A stretch of DNA of 64,000 bases from Chromobotia macracanthus (taxonomy: Eukaryota > Chordata > Actinopteri > Cypriniformes > Botiidae): contig JAZGTH010000075.1 in the NCBI GenBank assembly GCA_036877525.1, positions 1,603,501 to 1,667,500 on the forward strand. The letters run 5' to 3'. The notes below the pieces were generated by a model. That model searched no databases. It was not told the DNA's origin and worked only from the letters and a program-made list of their open reading frames with translations. The position numbers were made by a program, and so were the translations under genes. Below are positions 1 through 17,722 of this stretch, one piece after another (the stretch's first letter is position 1; each line of letters opens with the position of its first letter).

Positions 1-134
1 TAACGTGCATTGTATATAAACGAAGCGGTTGTTATTCTTCATTCCTTTAATACCGACGTGCGACAGCTTGTTGATGACGTCATCGCGCCGCGCCGGACGC
101 TGTTTTCAGTAATTAAATGTTTTAATTTCTCTAG

Positions 135-4319
<4,185 letters not shown>

Positions 4320-6168
4320 TGTCATAATGCCACACCCTTCAACTGTATGCTATGTCTCCCCCAAAAACTGTATCCACTCATTATTGGCCACATTTATCTT
4401 TGCAGGAATAAAGTCAAAATGGCATAACCAAGTATGTTGTTTGGAAAATAAATCAGTTTTAATAAAACTCAGTTTGTCCACTGCTAGTACATGTTATTCA
4501 AATATTAAACATTATGAGTGTATGTTTGTGCCAGTGCAACACAGAGATGAATAAATATGAATTTAATGAATTTTCTTGCATTCAGTTGTGGTATGTGTAT
4601 GTGTATTGTGTGTATGTGTATGTAGAGACTTTATGACATGTTAAGAAGTTAACTAGCATTTAACTCTGCAAAGGTCTTGCTATGTAGGCGCTAAATGGTT
4701 TTAAATAATTTACAATCCATTGCAATGTGGTTGCTTACTGAGTCAAAATAGTCCCACAGTTTTTTAAAACTTAGACTTTAAAATAAGTTATTCTTAGTTC
4801 AGGTTTCTAGTGATGCTTTCCTTAGCAAACACCATTAATAATGATCAGAGAGTTTAGCTTGTCTGAAGTATTTCTTCTCATGAGGGAGATGGATTACAGA
4901 CAGGTCTGAAGCAATGAGCTCTCAGGGTGTTAGCTCATTTATCTGTTAAACAGCTCCAGCTGTTTTGATGCCAAAAGGTCTGTGTGTATATGTTGAATGT
5001 GAAACCATCAGAAATTTGTTAGAACCTGCATGTGTGAGTACATTACACACTATAATGCTTGTTAAACACATCTGGGGTCTGATTATTGAGTCTCTGGTTT
5101 AAAAGGTTATCAGACAGGTTATCAGGTCAGATCTGGGGAGAAAAACTCTTCCTGAATTCCAGCAGACATGATCAGCTAAACAGACCTGACTGAATACATT
5201 TATTTTCTTCTAAGAATCTTCTCTCCTTAAATACTAAACCATTTTGTAGACAAATTGTGTCTATATATGAATTTCCTTCACAAAAGTAAAAAACTTCCTG
5301 TCATGGATGAGCCAGATAGTAAAAGAAAAACTGAAAATGTGCTGAACTGTATTTGTGCATGTGTACGTGACAACCCATCAGAGGTCATTATGATCAGTTC
5401 GCACTAATGGTGTGTTTAGGGACGCTCTGTGTTCACTCACGCGCTTGTACGAGAGGCATGTTTGCGGTTTTTGTTGTTTGTAGCTATTGAGACATAAAAC
5501 TGTTAAACTGTCTAGTGCAAACTCTGCTTCCCGAATCAACACTGTCAAACCTCAAAAGAAACAGACAATGTTTTTCTCAGAGCTTTTTTTAATGTTTCTT
5601 TGGCACCTTACAAAATGTGTTTTGTAATAAATATCAAGTTTATATCCAAAGTAAAATGTGTGTTTTTTGTTTTTAGCTCTAGAGAAAGCCATTTCAAAGC
5701 TAATTACATCAAAAACTGTAAACACATTGGTGCTATTTACTCCAACCAACGGTGTTTGAGGCTTTGTTACCTGACCAACAGCGACAGGGGGTGTTCCAGA
5801 AACTTCTCACCCAAAAAAACGATTTCCCAAAATGACTTAAAGATCTGGCGGTTGTTTATGACATACAGTGATTCTCAAGCCTGTCCTGGAGCCCTCAGCA
5901 GTGCACACCGTGGATGTCTTTATTGGACAACACCCTGTTCAGGTCTTGTGGTCTTCACTAATGAGCTGTTAAGCTGATCCAGGTGTGTTAGATGCTTCAG
6001 GACTGAGTTCAGAATCACTGATCTAGGTTTGACATATTCTGTTCAATGTGAGGTAATGCTGTAGAATGTTTGTGCTTCTGGAGGCAGAAGACTACAGTGA
6101 AGACGTCCCTGAGAATAACTGAAGTGAGATTCTCTTCCAGTGACCATCAGTGTGAAGGTCCTCAGAAC
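4320..6168. other. Tail-to-tail spacer between farsb and sgpp2
   Basis: This holds the farsb 3' UTR, including poly(A) signals near 4407 and 4448, and presumably the sgpp2 3' UTR on the other strand. The sequence is AT-rich. I see no conserved coding segment or clear mobile element. Confidence 0.6.
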
Positions 6169-8855
6169 TCACAGCAGTCCCATCTCTGCAAACACTCTGC
6201 TCACCATGATGCTGTTCACCAGCCCGATGGCCGTATACGTGCTGTATTTATAGGGCACCTCGATCTCCTTCCTCCTGCGAGCATCAATGTCACTCACAGA
6301 CGCGCTGTAAAACCAACAGAGCACCCGCAAACTCACCCAGCGCACCGCCTGCCGGGTCAGCACCAACATCCCTAACCCAACTAGGAAGCGTGCGACACCC
6401 AGGCCCAAAGCTGTGAGGGTCAGAGGTGGAAGAGTGACTGGGAAAGGCCCGGCCGGTTCGAAGGTCCAGCCCAATCTTTCATTCAGCCAGTACCCAACAG
6501 AAGATCCCGCGCTGCATCCTAAAATAATGGTGGTGTCCCCCCGAGTGGTGCTGTAATGGTCCAGCTCAGGATATTTGTAACAAAGGAAGAGGGGCAGTAC
6601 CAACGCCACTGCGGGGGAGAACGGGCTGTGGAGCTGCAGGAGGTCAAAGGTTCTCCAGTACGGGTATGACACAATCATGATGAAGGCTGAAATAAGAGCC
6701 CCACAAATCACATCCTGAAGAGAGGAAACATACAAGAGACGCTCAGTTTCCCTTCATTTGTGTTGTGCTACAACAGCTCTGTAAATTAAACCTTTGTACT
6801 TCTTGTATTATTGTTATACATGCAGCTTTTATGACTTCATATTAATTAAACATTAAAAGAAAAGATTGAAATGATAAAAAATGCAAACTAATTAAACAAT
6901 TTTTAACACAAGGTCTGAGCAACTGACAAAACCATTGCCTTAGCAAACACCAGTATAACTGTGCTGTATTACGGGCAGTTATAGACGTAAAATCTTAGGA
7001 GACTTGCCAGGTTACATGACATATTCAGCAGTATAAATGTTTTATATTAAACACTAAAGTACATGTTGCTTATAGAGCTTTCTCTCTTTCTCTCACTCAC
7101 TGACAAACACAAAAACACAGACATATACTGCAGTCTTACCAGAGCTGAGTGCATGCCAGTGTAGAGTCGACTCAGACACACCAGAGCAGAAACAACCACG
7201 GCCACAGTCAATCCCAATTCAAACGGAAACTAATGTGAACACAAAATAAACCTTTAAAAGTGAAGTTCAGTTTAAAATTTAAATTGACATCACTTACACA
7301 TTTGGTGTGAAACCTCTCGTGTCACATCTCTGTGAGCCATATTTAAGAGATTGAGATCAAGGGAAGATTTTCTGCAAATATGGACTTTTCTACAAACCAC
7401 CTCAGACAACTTGGAAAATAATGTACAAGTCAGATAAACTACATTTGTGGGGCTTTTGTCTGTTTTGGAGTCCACATTCACTTTCATTATGATCCCTACA
7501 GAAGAAACCTGCTTCAGTGTTCCACATAACAAAATTTGGGTTTGGAAGAACATGAGTAAATGACAACAGTTTCAGTCAGAAGCTGAGCTATTCCTTCAAA
7601 GCCACAGTTATGATCCCTCCTCCATGAGAGAATCTTTATTCCAGACTTTCATTCATCAGAACATCCGCTTATCCATCTTCTGTCTGTGCTGTGCTGTCCA
7701 TCCACTCTGGCAGCTTGACATATAGCTGTTCTTCTAAAAACATCTCCTCCATCTCCCTGTCTTCCCGCCCCTGACATTCCCGCTGGTTTTATTCCGGGCT
7801 CTGTTAATCACTGATGCCCCTTCTTTTCTATCTTGTCCTCTCCATCTCCTCCTCCTCCCATCTGTCCATCTCTTCCTCTCCTTTCTTCTTCTGTCAGCTG
7901 GGGGTCTTTCACAGGAAGTTAATGATAAACGTTTCCTGAATAAGCTCAAAGGATTCCGGGTCATTTCAGCTCATGTATAACTGAGTGGCTTTTATACTCT
8001 GAATCACATATAAAGTCTGTGTGGTGATCCTTTACAAGCTCTATCTCTGACTATCTCACCCAAAGAGAAGTAACTTCAATGCAGTGACCTACTTTTTGAA
8101 TTTTGTAGGACTGTCCATATGAACACAAATAAACTTACTTCAATAAACAACAAATGAGGGTCTGATAAAATAAAACTCTCAGGGGAAAGAATGCCACTTC
8201 ATGATGAAGGCTCATAATGCTTCTTATATGTGTGGCCTGTTTTCAAATCTCGAAATACAAAAGCTTTAAAGAAACATTCTGTAGTAGGTTTATGTACATG
8301 ACGCCAAATACAATACATTACTAAAAAGAGTAAAAGTGTGAGCTAACACTGAATAGAGTGCTACACAGGAAATATATTTATGGGCTGTTTATGAGGAAGC
8401 AGCAGACCTGTTTTTATATAGGCTATAATTAAAAGATAATGTGGAATATTTCATTTTGCTGTTGAGGTCTCAATATAAAAACACTGATCTTTTGAGCAGG
8501 ACTCATAGAATGATGGATGATTCCCTCTATAAGTGACACTGATTGGCAGTCATTTACTCAGAGTTCATTACAATGTCACCCAGCAGATGTGTGGGCGGAG
8601 CTTCTGGTGACTGATGGAGACTGATGCCGTATCCCTTTCAGTATGTTAAGCACAAGAACCCAGTCCCGTACCTTCACTCTCTCCTGAGCACTGAGCAGCA
8701 GTGTGAAAAAGATAGCTGTCGCCGCCATGGCGTGTGTGGACGGCATCCCATACTCTGCATCCACACGCTTCTCCAGTTTGACCACAGGGGGAGATACAGG
8801 ACGGGGCAGCTTTAAAATATCCTTCATGGCCTGACCAATATACATCACCACCTGC

Positions 8856-8893
<38 letters not shown>

Positions 8894-9245
8894 CGAGAGA
8901 GAACTGCAGTGATACCATACAATACAGTAATAATATAAGGGTAACGCTTTAACGAATTCCAGGGCACAAACATGACTGAATTACGAAACTACAAGGTTTC
9001 CATTAAATTATAGATCTGAATTTACCAGAATCAAAAATCAAATCAAATCAAAGGCAATCAGGTGAAGGTTCTGTTGCCATAGAAACATTGAAATTAATCT
9101 AAATCAAGTTCTGAAATAGAAACAGACAAGAAAAATGATCAATAGCTTCACAGAAATTAAAAACAGAAATTAGAGAGAGATTAAAGGAATGGTGAGTGTT
9201 ACAATAGTTCTCTGATTTTATAGCTGTCCAGTTCCTGCATGTGGG

Positions 9246-9309
<64 letters not shown>

Positions 9310-10795
9310 ACTCACGGCCCACACGTTGACGAGTCGTCTGCACAGGAACGGGTCGAGGTTCCAGTGGATGCAGGGCAGAAAGGTGATGTAAAACACTTCA
9401 TGTCCCAGAGTGGATGAAGTCACAAACAGGAAGTAGAGCATCCAGTTTCTCACCTCATAATGAGGCCGAGGACGCTCCTGTTCACAGAGAAATAAAAACA
9501 CGGCTGAAAAACTGCTTTACTTCAGATAAGTTACACCAGACTCTCAGTAAACTTTACTTTTACAGCTACAGTTCCTTCAAATTAAAGATCTGGCTCTAAT
9601 CTTCCTTTCAGCATGAAACATCAACTCAGATTTTCTCAATCTCATGCATTTTTTGTTTCTATGTTGCTTTATTACACAAGATCACATTCAGCTGGTCTGA
9701 TGACAGCACAGATCATCTTCTTGACGTAACTGAGCAATGTGTCTGATAATGTCTTGAGAAAGCACTGATTGTTCTGTGTGCCCTCGCTGTGGGCAGGGCC
9801 TGACTGGGGCTGGAATGCTGTGTTCTTGTTTGGGTGGTTTACACTTTTAAACGCACGTTCAGGAGACACAATCTGCACCTAGTATAAATATGGCTTGTAC
9901 ATAAAGAGACTTTTACATTTACATTTACATTTATTCATTTAGCAGACGCTTTTATCCAAGTGCAGAAAATATGTGCACAAAATATGAACAAGTAGAATCT
10001 GCAAATTATGCTTTTCTCAGAACGAACGTTTTGAATGACTTTTAACCAACTGATGTCACAATGTTTCAGGTGATGTATGAAACTGAGTTCCCCATACGTT
10101 CACATATTTATTAAAAACCTAACAAACTTCTCTGAATGAAATGTTTATCTTGAAATGTGTGCTTACACGTCTTTCCTGGAGCAATAAACACTTTATTTAC
10201 TGACATGACAGTCATACATTTGTAAGAGATTCAGTCTTCTTGGGCCTGTATATTTGTTTAGTGACTTTGTGTAACAGTCATTAAGAAAACATGACAGCAC
10301 TCATCAGTCATGAACAAACATGCATGACAGGTTAAGAACTGAAGCGCATTCAAACGCGTCACTGTATATATTAGACACAAAACAGGTTTTCACGTATTTA
10401 TATTGTGAAACATCTACATTTGGTTTATAAACGTGGATGTCCTACAGTGAACCAGCCCGAGAAACGGGAAAATCCTGTCGTGCGCTATTTCACACAGGAG
10501 GAAACAGACTTACAGCGCGTTTAAACGAAAGACTCTTCACACGTCAAACCGATTTACTCACTCCGACTCCGCTGTCACAGTGTGAACCGGCGCTGTCAGA
10601 GTTGGAGTTGCCGTCCTGCGCTCGCGCCCCGTTTGGCACCCGCGTCGGTTTGCGCCGGTGGATCCCGGCCGAACCGTCGCCGTTCACGAGTCGGTTCTGG
10701 TCGGTACACGAGCGAGTCTCTGTCGGGATCAGGCCGCAGCTCCGCTGGAAAGCGGCCACCAGCTCGGAGCTGCGCAGGTGCGAGAGGAGCCGCAT
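6169..10795 (-). CDS. sgpp2: Sphingosine-1-phosphate phosphatase 2
   Basis: ER membrane lipid phosphatase that dephosphorylates sphingosine-1-phosphate. There are five minus-strand exons in transcript order: 10795-10562, 9477-9316, 8851-8672, 7229-7140 and 6714-6169. The joined CDS is 1212 nt, 403 aa, close to the roughly 399 aa of human SGPP2. PAP2-superfamily signature blocks are intact: K142-x6-R149-P150 (KDILKLPRP), PSTHAM at 169-174 with H172, and S212-R213 to H219 and D223 (SRLYTGMH..LD) spanning the last exon junction. Several hydrophobic helices follow, and the tail IEVPYKYSTYTAIG is typical of the family. The start ATG at 10795 was chosen because MRLLSHLRSSELVAAFQRSCGL aligns with the human N-terminus; the open frame extends further upstream without similarity. 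Exon 1 sits in a CpG-rich stretch that probably contains the promoter. Confidence 0.96.
8852..8897. repeat. (GA)n microsatellite in an sgpp2 intron
   Basis: A GA-rich run directly abuts the acceptor of sgpp2 exon 8851-8672. On the gene's strand it reads (TC)n and forms the polypyrimidine tract. Confidence 0.9.
9248..9308. repeat. (GT)n microsatellite in an sgpp2 intron
   Basis: About 30 GT units lie next to the donor site of sgpp2 exon 9477-9316. Confidence 0.95.
9912..9960. repeat. Fish interspersed repeat tail (partial)
   Basis: The sequence ACATTTACATTTATTCATTTAGCAGACGCTTTTATCCAAG matches from memory a short motif that recurs across fish genomes as part of dispersed retroposon-like repeats. 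Only this fragment is visible, in sgpp2 intron 1. The exact family is not assigned. Confidence 0.6.
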
Positions 10796-12252
10796 GTTTT
10801 CACCCGTGCGCCTCCGTACCCAGACCGGCTCACGCGCACAGGTGCGCCTCCGGTGACCGTGCTGACGTGCCGTCTTCTTGCTGGCTGTGATTGGCTGAGA
10901 CAGTTTCTTAAGGAAGATGGGCTGTCTGTCCTGTTTTACGGTATATTGTGCGCTCTGCAACTTAAACGTCATGGATGCATGTTGTGTTGTTATTTGAGGA
11001 TGTGTTGGTATAAGAATCCGTGTGTGTAGTGAATATGAGCGCTTTATATAAAGATGCTCACTATCATTTGATTGTGTACGCAATGACAACAGCTTTAACA
11101 TTAGCAGGGTGCCTGAGAGAATGAAGATGAAGAGGATGGTCAGACAGACTGTTTCATACCGAAATAAAGCACAGACCTCTTCAATCAATGACCAGCACTG
11201 ACTGTGCTGATGTCACTTCCTGTAGGGTGATGCTTTTAAGGGACCTTTTTTCGCAACAAAGAAACGCATAAGATTGAAAGTGATTTTGAGGACATTGTAA
11301 AACCTATAGCCAGCATTATTACCAATCAAACAATATATAAAGCATGCATTGACTTCTAACATTTTAGACGTTTTGTGCACATCAGCCGGGGACATGTCAA
11401 AACTTATTATAAGAGATTTATTTTTCAAATCCACCTCTGTTTTCACTTGCGATATTTAGATTAAACCTGAAAATGAGTTCCCTCTTAAAAATACTTTCGT
11501 ATTTCATCCAGTACATTGTATGTCTGTGATATATGATGGGGCATGAGCTGTTAAAGTGACAATAAAAAGCAGCACTTTTGTTACGCACTGTTATTATTTT
11601 ATTGTGTCTGGGCCATTAAATGGGAATGAAAAACGTGTTTCTCGCGTGAAAGGGTTTATACGAGTTGAAAATAGCGGCGGTGTGACGTCATCCGTCTCTA
11701 GGGTAGCTCCTTGTTTCTATGACGACGGTGGCCGCGGTTGTGATGTCACGCAGGTGAATGACAACAAATGTCCGGGTGTAGTTTACACGGCAGCCAACGA
11801 GTTAAACCTGCTGACGCAGCCTCACAATCACGGCGTCCGCCATCCGACGCTTTGCGATCAGACTGCGACGCGTCTGACGCGTCGATTGAGCTGGGTAACG
11901 GTGATGACGCGGGCCGCGGTGTGATCCCCTCGTCCCCGCCAGCATCTCTGGCAAGCAGCGGGGTTCGGTGCGGTCGTTACCACCCGTCGCCTCTCCGTCC
12001 TGGATGAGGGCAAACGCGCCTGTCAGTCGGGCGCACTCAGCAGCCCGCACGACCGTCGTTACATCACCTCCGGGACGAGAGAAGCGCGGTTATCGTTACG
12101 GAGAGGCGATGGACGTTTTTTGAAGGTCTGACAGGACCATGTCCGCGGGCTCCGCGCTGGACTGGAGCACGGGCTTTACACCGAGAGGATAAAGAGGAAG
12201 AGAGGAGCGTCTTCATCGTCGTGCCGTGGTTGATGATGCGAGGGAGGATGCC
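10796..12252. promoter_or_regulatory. CpG-rich region between sgpp2 and the RING gene; CRE at 11683
   Basis: The divergent genes sgpp2 (-) and the RING E3 gene (+) have their 5' ends here. CpG-rich DNA occupies roughly 10560-10870 (sgpp2 exon 1 side) and 11640-13000 (RING gene side). A perfect cAMP-response palindrome TGACGTCA lies at 11683-11690 and a half-site-like TGATGTCACG nearby at about 11740. No coding exon is recognised between the two start codons. Promoter function is inferred from composition and position. Confidence 0.5.
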
Positions 12253-13005
12253 ATGGCGGCAGCGGGTGTAGCAGCTAACGGGCCAGAGCCGCCCGGTCTC
12301 CAGGCATCCCCGGCGTTTCCGTACGAGGAGTACGAGTGCAAGATCTGCTACAACTACTTCGACCTCGATCGTCGGGCGCCCAAAATCCTGGAGTGCCTCC
12401 ACACCTTCTGCGAGGAGTGCCTGCACGCGCTGCACTTGCGCGAGGAGCGGCCGTGGCGCATCAGCTGCCCCGTGTGCCGCCACCGGACGCCCGTGCCAGA
12501 CTATCGGATACAGAACCTGCCCAACAACACCAAGGTCACGGAGGACTTCCCGCTCTACATCGACTCGGACCCTTTGCCTCAAGACGCGCTGCCGCCCCAC
12601 CCGCCTCCCCTGCACCCGGCGCTCGCGGCGCTCAGACGCGAGGAGGACGCGTCCCTCCCGACGCCGTCCACCGCGACGGTGTCCACCGCGACCACGCTGT
12701 CGCAGGACTCCGTGGGGCGCTACGAGAGCTGCCACAACTGCCGGCGGCTGGCGCTGACCGCCGGGTGCGTGTGCGTCATCTTCTCCTTCCTCTCCATGCT
12801 CGTGCTGCTGTTTATGGGTCTGATATTCGTGCACAGCCACGGAGGGCCGCCCTCGCCCGCGGGACCGCTCTGCCTGTCGGTGGCGAGCATCCTCGCCATG
12901 GTCTCGGTGGTGGTTACGTGGCTGCTCTGCTGGCTCAAATACAGACCGGAGCACGACCCCGGCCGCTCCTCGTCCACCGCCAATGCGAGCAGGAGAAACG
13001 CGTGA
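12253..13005 (+). CDS. Single-exon RING-finger E3 ligase with two C-terminal membrane helices
   Basis: Predicted membrane-anchored E3 ubiquitin ligase of 250 aa in one exon. The start is the ATG at 12253 in the strong context GCCATGG. An in-frame upstream GTG extends the open frame but is not a plausible start. The N-terminal C3HC4 RING has zinc ligands C29, C32, C48, H50, C53, C56, C72 and C75 (CKICYNYF, ECLHTFCEEC, CPVC). A Pro/Thr-rich linker follows, then two hydrophobic helices near residues 165-192 and 204-228 and a short polar tail. The architecture is that of the small RNF182/RNF152/RNF186/RNF223-type ligases. I suspect an RNF228-like gene but cannot fix the orthologue from sequence alone. 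The CDS is very GC-rich, matching the surrounding CpG island. Substrates are unknown. Confidence 0.85.
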   Translation: MAAAGVAANGPEPPGLQASPAFPYEEYECKICYNYFDLDRRAPKILECLHTFCEECLHALHLREERPWRISCPVCRHRTPVPDYRIQNLPNNTKVTEDFPLYIDSDPLPQDALPPHPPPLHPALAALRREEDASLPTPSTATVSTATTLSQDSVGRYESCHNCRRLALTAGCVCVIFSFLSMLVLLFMGLIFVHSHGGPPSPAGPLCLSVASILAMVSVVVTWLLCWLKYRPEHDPGRSSSTANASRRNA

Positions 13006-16000
13006 CAGATCGTCTGAATGTCCACCTGTGTGTTACTGAGCGACGGATACGATACGGGCTCATACATGACAATACTGACGTCGGAAATAATGCAGATCAA
13101 CAATGGCTCCAAAATCCAGTACCATTTCAGAAGGGGTGTATTTGTGTTAGACAGCAACAAGAAGGAAAGCCTTTCTTTTTCATGATTTCACAAAAATACG
13201 TTTTAAAATGATAATCCACAAACATTCGGCTTATTAAACAACACACAACTCTGTTCTGTAAATTTTAAAGGAAAACTATTTGGACATTTTGGGGTTGTCA
13301 GGTGTTACCCTTCAGTGTACACATATTTCTTGAGGTCACTGTATTCAGTGAGCTCTGGAGTCTGAGGCCACTCGTGAAAATGTTTCTCTTTTACATTATT
13401 TAATACAACAGTTTTCATTACAAATAATATGATCAGCATAAACGTTTCAGTGTGAATTAAAGTTCCAAACACACATCTTGTGTGTCTTAATGGAAACAAG
13501 ACAACAGAAAATATGACCTTTAATTGTATACGTTAACCTAGAAGTTGTGAAGATTTACAAATATGTATTGTTCATTTGATGGTATAACTTATAACTTTAA
13601 CTTTAAATGTCAAATGTTTGAATGATAAACAAGATTTTCAGTGTGGTCTCAGACTTTTGGAGGCCATGTAATTCCAAAATAACAAATCAGATGTCTGCAA
13701 AAGTCCTTAACTGAGAAGAAACACTTTTTCATGTCTAATTAACTCTCCAAACTCTCCAAAATTGAAAAGGAAGTTGGACCTGACTGATCGGAGAGGTAAC
13801 ACTTCTATTAACTGGTCAAGCAGACACGGTTATCATCTGTTAATCTTTAAATGGCTAAATAACAGCTAATGAATCAGTCTATTGTGCGATGGGGATTCTC
13901 TCGCTGTATTATATGCTATTCGGCCTGTGAAAGAAAGGCTGCTGTGTTCATATGGAGCAATAGCTTTACTATGAACTGGTGAATTTTGTACCACCTCCTG
14001 TGTTCTCCACCTATGCATCCGTCACGGTGAGACCGTGTCATTTGACAAATTACTGACAATCTCTTTTTGCTGTCGTCTTTGTGTGCTTTAAACGTGCATA
14101 GCATCACAACATTAACTGTATTACTCTTTTAATGTGGTCATTGGTCATATTTCTGTACCACACAAACCTGTGATTTACAAAACCCACGTACCTAGTTTAG
14201 AAAAAACACCTCCATGACATTAAACAAAAAAAACACCAAACTATGTTTAACCCATTTGGTAGTGATGGTCCAGACCTTCCTAGCCTGACTAAGAAAAGCA
14301 GCACTGCTGATGTGCTGTTTGTTCATTAAGCATTGACTAATCTGTAGTTTATTGCAGGTGTTGAGGGAATTTGATATGCTAAACTGCATATTCATGTTAA
14401 GTGCACATTAACAGCTGAATGGTGTTGATGTAGAGCTCCATAGATGTTACTCAGATGGATCTCTGTGTAGGATTTATTAGGAAAAACTGCACAGAGGTGA
14501 AGCAAGGAGTAATGTGATATCTGGAAAGCAGCTCCAGTTTTGCCGTGTCTTTGCTCGGACAGGATGCAGCAGTAGAGAAATCAATGATAAACACACACAC
14601 ACTGGGAATTTAGCCAGGAATTGCTTCCCAGTGTTTACTGACCCACTTAAGAGTTTGTGAAACTTTTGTCTTTGGTGCCCATAGCTGATCTGTCCATAAA
14701 GGCAAATGTGGCGTGTTAACTTGAGCTTGGTGAGTGCACTCACATGTCTGATTTGGCAGTAATATTAAATATATCATTCAGCTGATCTCTTTTAGATTGG
14801 CTTTGTTACAGTGATTATTGAGGCACTTAACTGCCTGTATTACTGCATTTCCTTTCATTAGTGTAATTGTCACTCTCTTGAGAATTCTAAACCTGATCCT
14901 TGATTTTCTTAAGGGAAAAGTTCATCCCAAAAAAATAAACATTCTGCAATTGTTTACTCGCCATCCTGTCAGTCCAAAACGTTATGCTGTTATTTTATAT
15001 GTAAAACACAAAATGAAATATAACCAGGAAAACACCAAAAGGACAGCATGTGGGTTTGGACAGACACAGCGTGTGTAAATCACTGAATTTTAATTTCAGG
15101 ATGAACTGTTCTTTTAAGTTTTCTCTTATGTGCCTTTCCTTTTATTTATTCATTTATTTATAGCGGGAACAGAACATTTTAATAGAAATTATCCATTGAA
15201 TTTTTATATAAGCTTACCGTTTGATATTTGAAGTTGCTGTTTTTTGCTGGCAAATGTGATGATCAAGTCTGTCCCCTGCTGGTGGACATAAAGGAGGTCG
15301 TGTGGTGCAGTAGTAATCTGTAGTCATCAGCTTTACAGCTTCTCCTGCCAGATTAGACAATATCTATCACGGTTTTACTCTATACCAGAACTTTGGTTTA
15401 CTGCCCTATTTGATCCTTGTTTAAAAGACCAACTGAAGACATTTTCATGCTGCTTTAGGTCGGTTAGTTCTGGTCTGTTGATGATCTTGCTGGTAAACTC
15501 GTCTTCTGTTCTGGTCCAGGTACTCCAGATCAGATCAGTACTGTAGATCAGAACACAGAACAACAGAGTGTTAGTGTAAACTAAAAACATTGACTACAAA
15601 CAACAAGGACCAAACCATTAGGAACAGAACAGAGAATGTTCCAGTTCCAATGGAACAACAATTATTCATATTACATGCAATTAAAACGTTCTGTAAAAAT
15701 ATAGGAAAAGTAATTCATATTTACATGCTGCTCTTTGTGACCTCCCCTGATTCTCATGTAAGCGCTACTGTAACAGTCTGGATCATCAGGCATGATGTGT
15801 CCACTCTTCAGATGTCTGTTCTCCCCTCACATACCCTGGCCCAGTGACTGCCTGGATGAAATCAACTTCCCTTAATGCACTCCAGCCCTCTTAGTAACAC
15901 TCTGTAGGGTCATGGGCTTTATAAACAGCCCTTATATACTCTGCTGTAACATGTTTATTAGAGATTAGAAAATGTGTCTTTTTACTATAATGTCTCGATA

Positions 16001-17161
16001 ATTGTTGTGAAACCTGTTTGAATTGTATTTGCACATTGAAATGGTTCTGTTTACATATAAAACACGTTTGGGTTGGCTAATAAATGCTGAAAAAACGAAG
16101 AAATCGTTGTCAAGTAAGTCACACGTTATTATTTATTAATTTGTATATAACATATAATGGCTGGCTAAGCGTCTCAGTGGTGATATTGTCTTCTAACTGT
16201 ACTGTGCTAGACTTATATACTCCTGTACACAGTTTGCTTGATAGAAACCCTGATATTTGCTCTTTGTCAGTGTAGTGAAGTAATCTCCCATCAGAGCCCC
16301 GTGTCGGATCTCTTCTCCAGTAATGGATTCGACACGCAGATCTGGTGTTTCAAAGGCCGAAACATGCATCACACGGCCGTGTGACCCTCCTCACCTACTC
16401 GCCTTCTGTTCGTGAAGCTTTATTTTGTTCAACCCACTCTACAGAAAGGAAACACTTCATTCTTTTTAGTTAAATATATATATATGTATGTATGTATGTA
16501 TAGACACTCTTTATCATGGTACTTATTATCTTATAGACTAAACCATTGGTTCTACTACATTGTTGGTTCTAACAGGAACCCTACTTTAAATGAGAAGCTA
16601 CTCATTAAACACACGCACACATTGACTTCTCACGCCTGTATTAAGCTCCGTGCTTTGAAAGCATTGACTTCACTTTTAAAGAGAGAATGATCGAGTGTTT
16701 TGCACGTGAAAGGACTCAGACAGAAAGAAAACTTCTGAACTTTCTTCTAGTCCAACAAAAGAGCCACATGTATTAAAGTCACAGTGAGAGAGAGTTATAT
16801 TATATATCTGTCGAGAATATTGACAATTGTGCTGATGTATGCCGAGTGCTTCATTTCTCAGTTGCTGTGTGTTCTGTCATTTCTATATTTTGTAATTCTA
16901 CTTTTGCGTTTTTGTATGAAGTAGTAAACACGCTGATAAGTGTTAGGCTATTACATTTATATCACATTTATATATATATAAATGGAATATAAATTACATG
17001 TATTATATATATATTTACATTTATATATTATATATATAATTATTTCGGTCTGTTTGTGCTTCTAGTGATGAAGTGATGTTACGCTTCAGTATTTTCTGCA
17101 CCATGAATTCGTGATATTTTAGCACTGCACTTATTTTCACGTTGTCTATGAGAGCATCTGC
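13006..17161. other. Intergenic region upstream of pax3
   Basis: About 4 kb of AT-rich sequence with no recognised exon. It contains short TATG and TA-rich runs near 16480 and 16960-17040. pax3 regulatory elements may lie here, but none can be named by eye. Confidence 0.5.
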
Positions 17162-17380
17162 GCGTTCCTCCGGTTTAACGTCAGATCAATCGCGCGTCAC
17201 GGACGCGTTCCTCCGGTTTAACGTCAGATCAATCGCGCGTCACGGACGCGTTCCTCCGGTTTAACTTCAGATCAATCGCGCGTCACGGACGCGTTCCTCC
17301 GGTTTAACTTCAGATCAATCGCGCGTCACGGACGCGTTCCTCCGGTTTAACGTCAGATCAATCGCGCGTCACGGACGCGT
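17162..17380. repeat. 43-bp tandem repeat, five copies, upstream of pax3
   Basis: Five tandem copies begin at 17162, 17205, 17248, 17291 and 17334. The unit starts GCGTTCCTCCGGTTTAACGT and ends with GATCAATCGCGCGTCACGGAC. Copies 1, 2 and 5 read TAACGTCAG; copies 3 and 4 read TAACTTCAG. The block is CpG-rich and lies about 340-560 bp upstream of the pax3 ATG, so it is probably in the promoter. Confidence 0.95.
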
Positions 17381-17722
17381 TTACTGCTTCCACCAATCAG
17401 CTCTGACTACGAGCTCATGATAGCCAATCAGAACGCGCCGTTCGTGTAACGGACCGGGAGGCGTCCGCACGCTCGTAAATGTCTCGCAGTTTGTGAACTC
17501 GCGCTCGTACTGAACGCTTGTTAATAAAATAAACGATTAAATGATATAAACATGAAATTAAATAAACAAACGATCCTTCTCACTGTTTAATGTGAACAGC
17601 GACTGAGGACCCCAGAGACGAGAGACGAGACGGACTGACTAACTTTTTATTGTCGGAATATTTTTTCATTGATCAAGTCCTGCAGGGCAGTCAGAAGTGA
17701 TCACGGTAGTCGACAGGCCGTC

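Noticed and set aside
75..82. CRE palindrome TGACGTCA near the left edge as a farsb promoter
   Set aside because: The farsb exon at 135 already codes for residue 20 onwards, so this site is inside intron 1. The promoter should lie left of the window.
10544..11188. 214-aa minus-strand ORF extending sgpp2 exon 1 upstream
   Set aside because: Only the part from the ATG at 10795 resembles SGPP2. The upstream extension has no similarity and is probably 5' UTR or promoter.
12064..12954. 296-aa minus-strand ORF
   Set aside because: Antisense shadow of the GC-rich RING gene; composition is Arg/Gly/His-rich with no domain.
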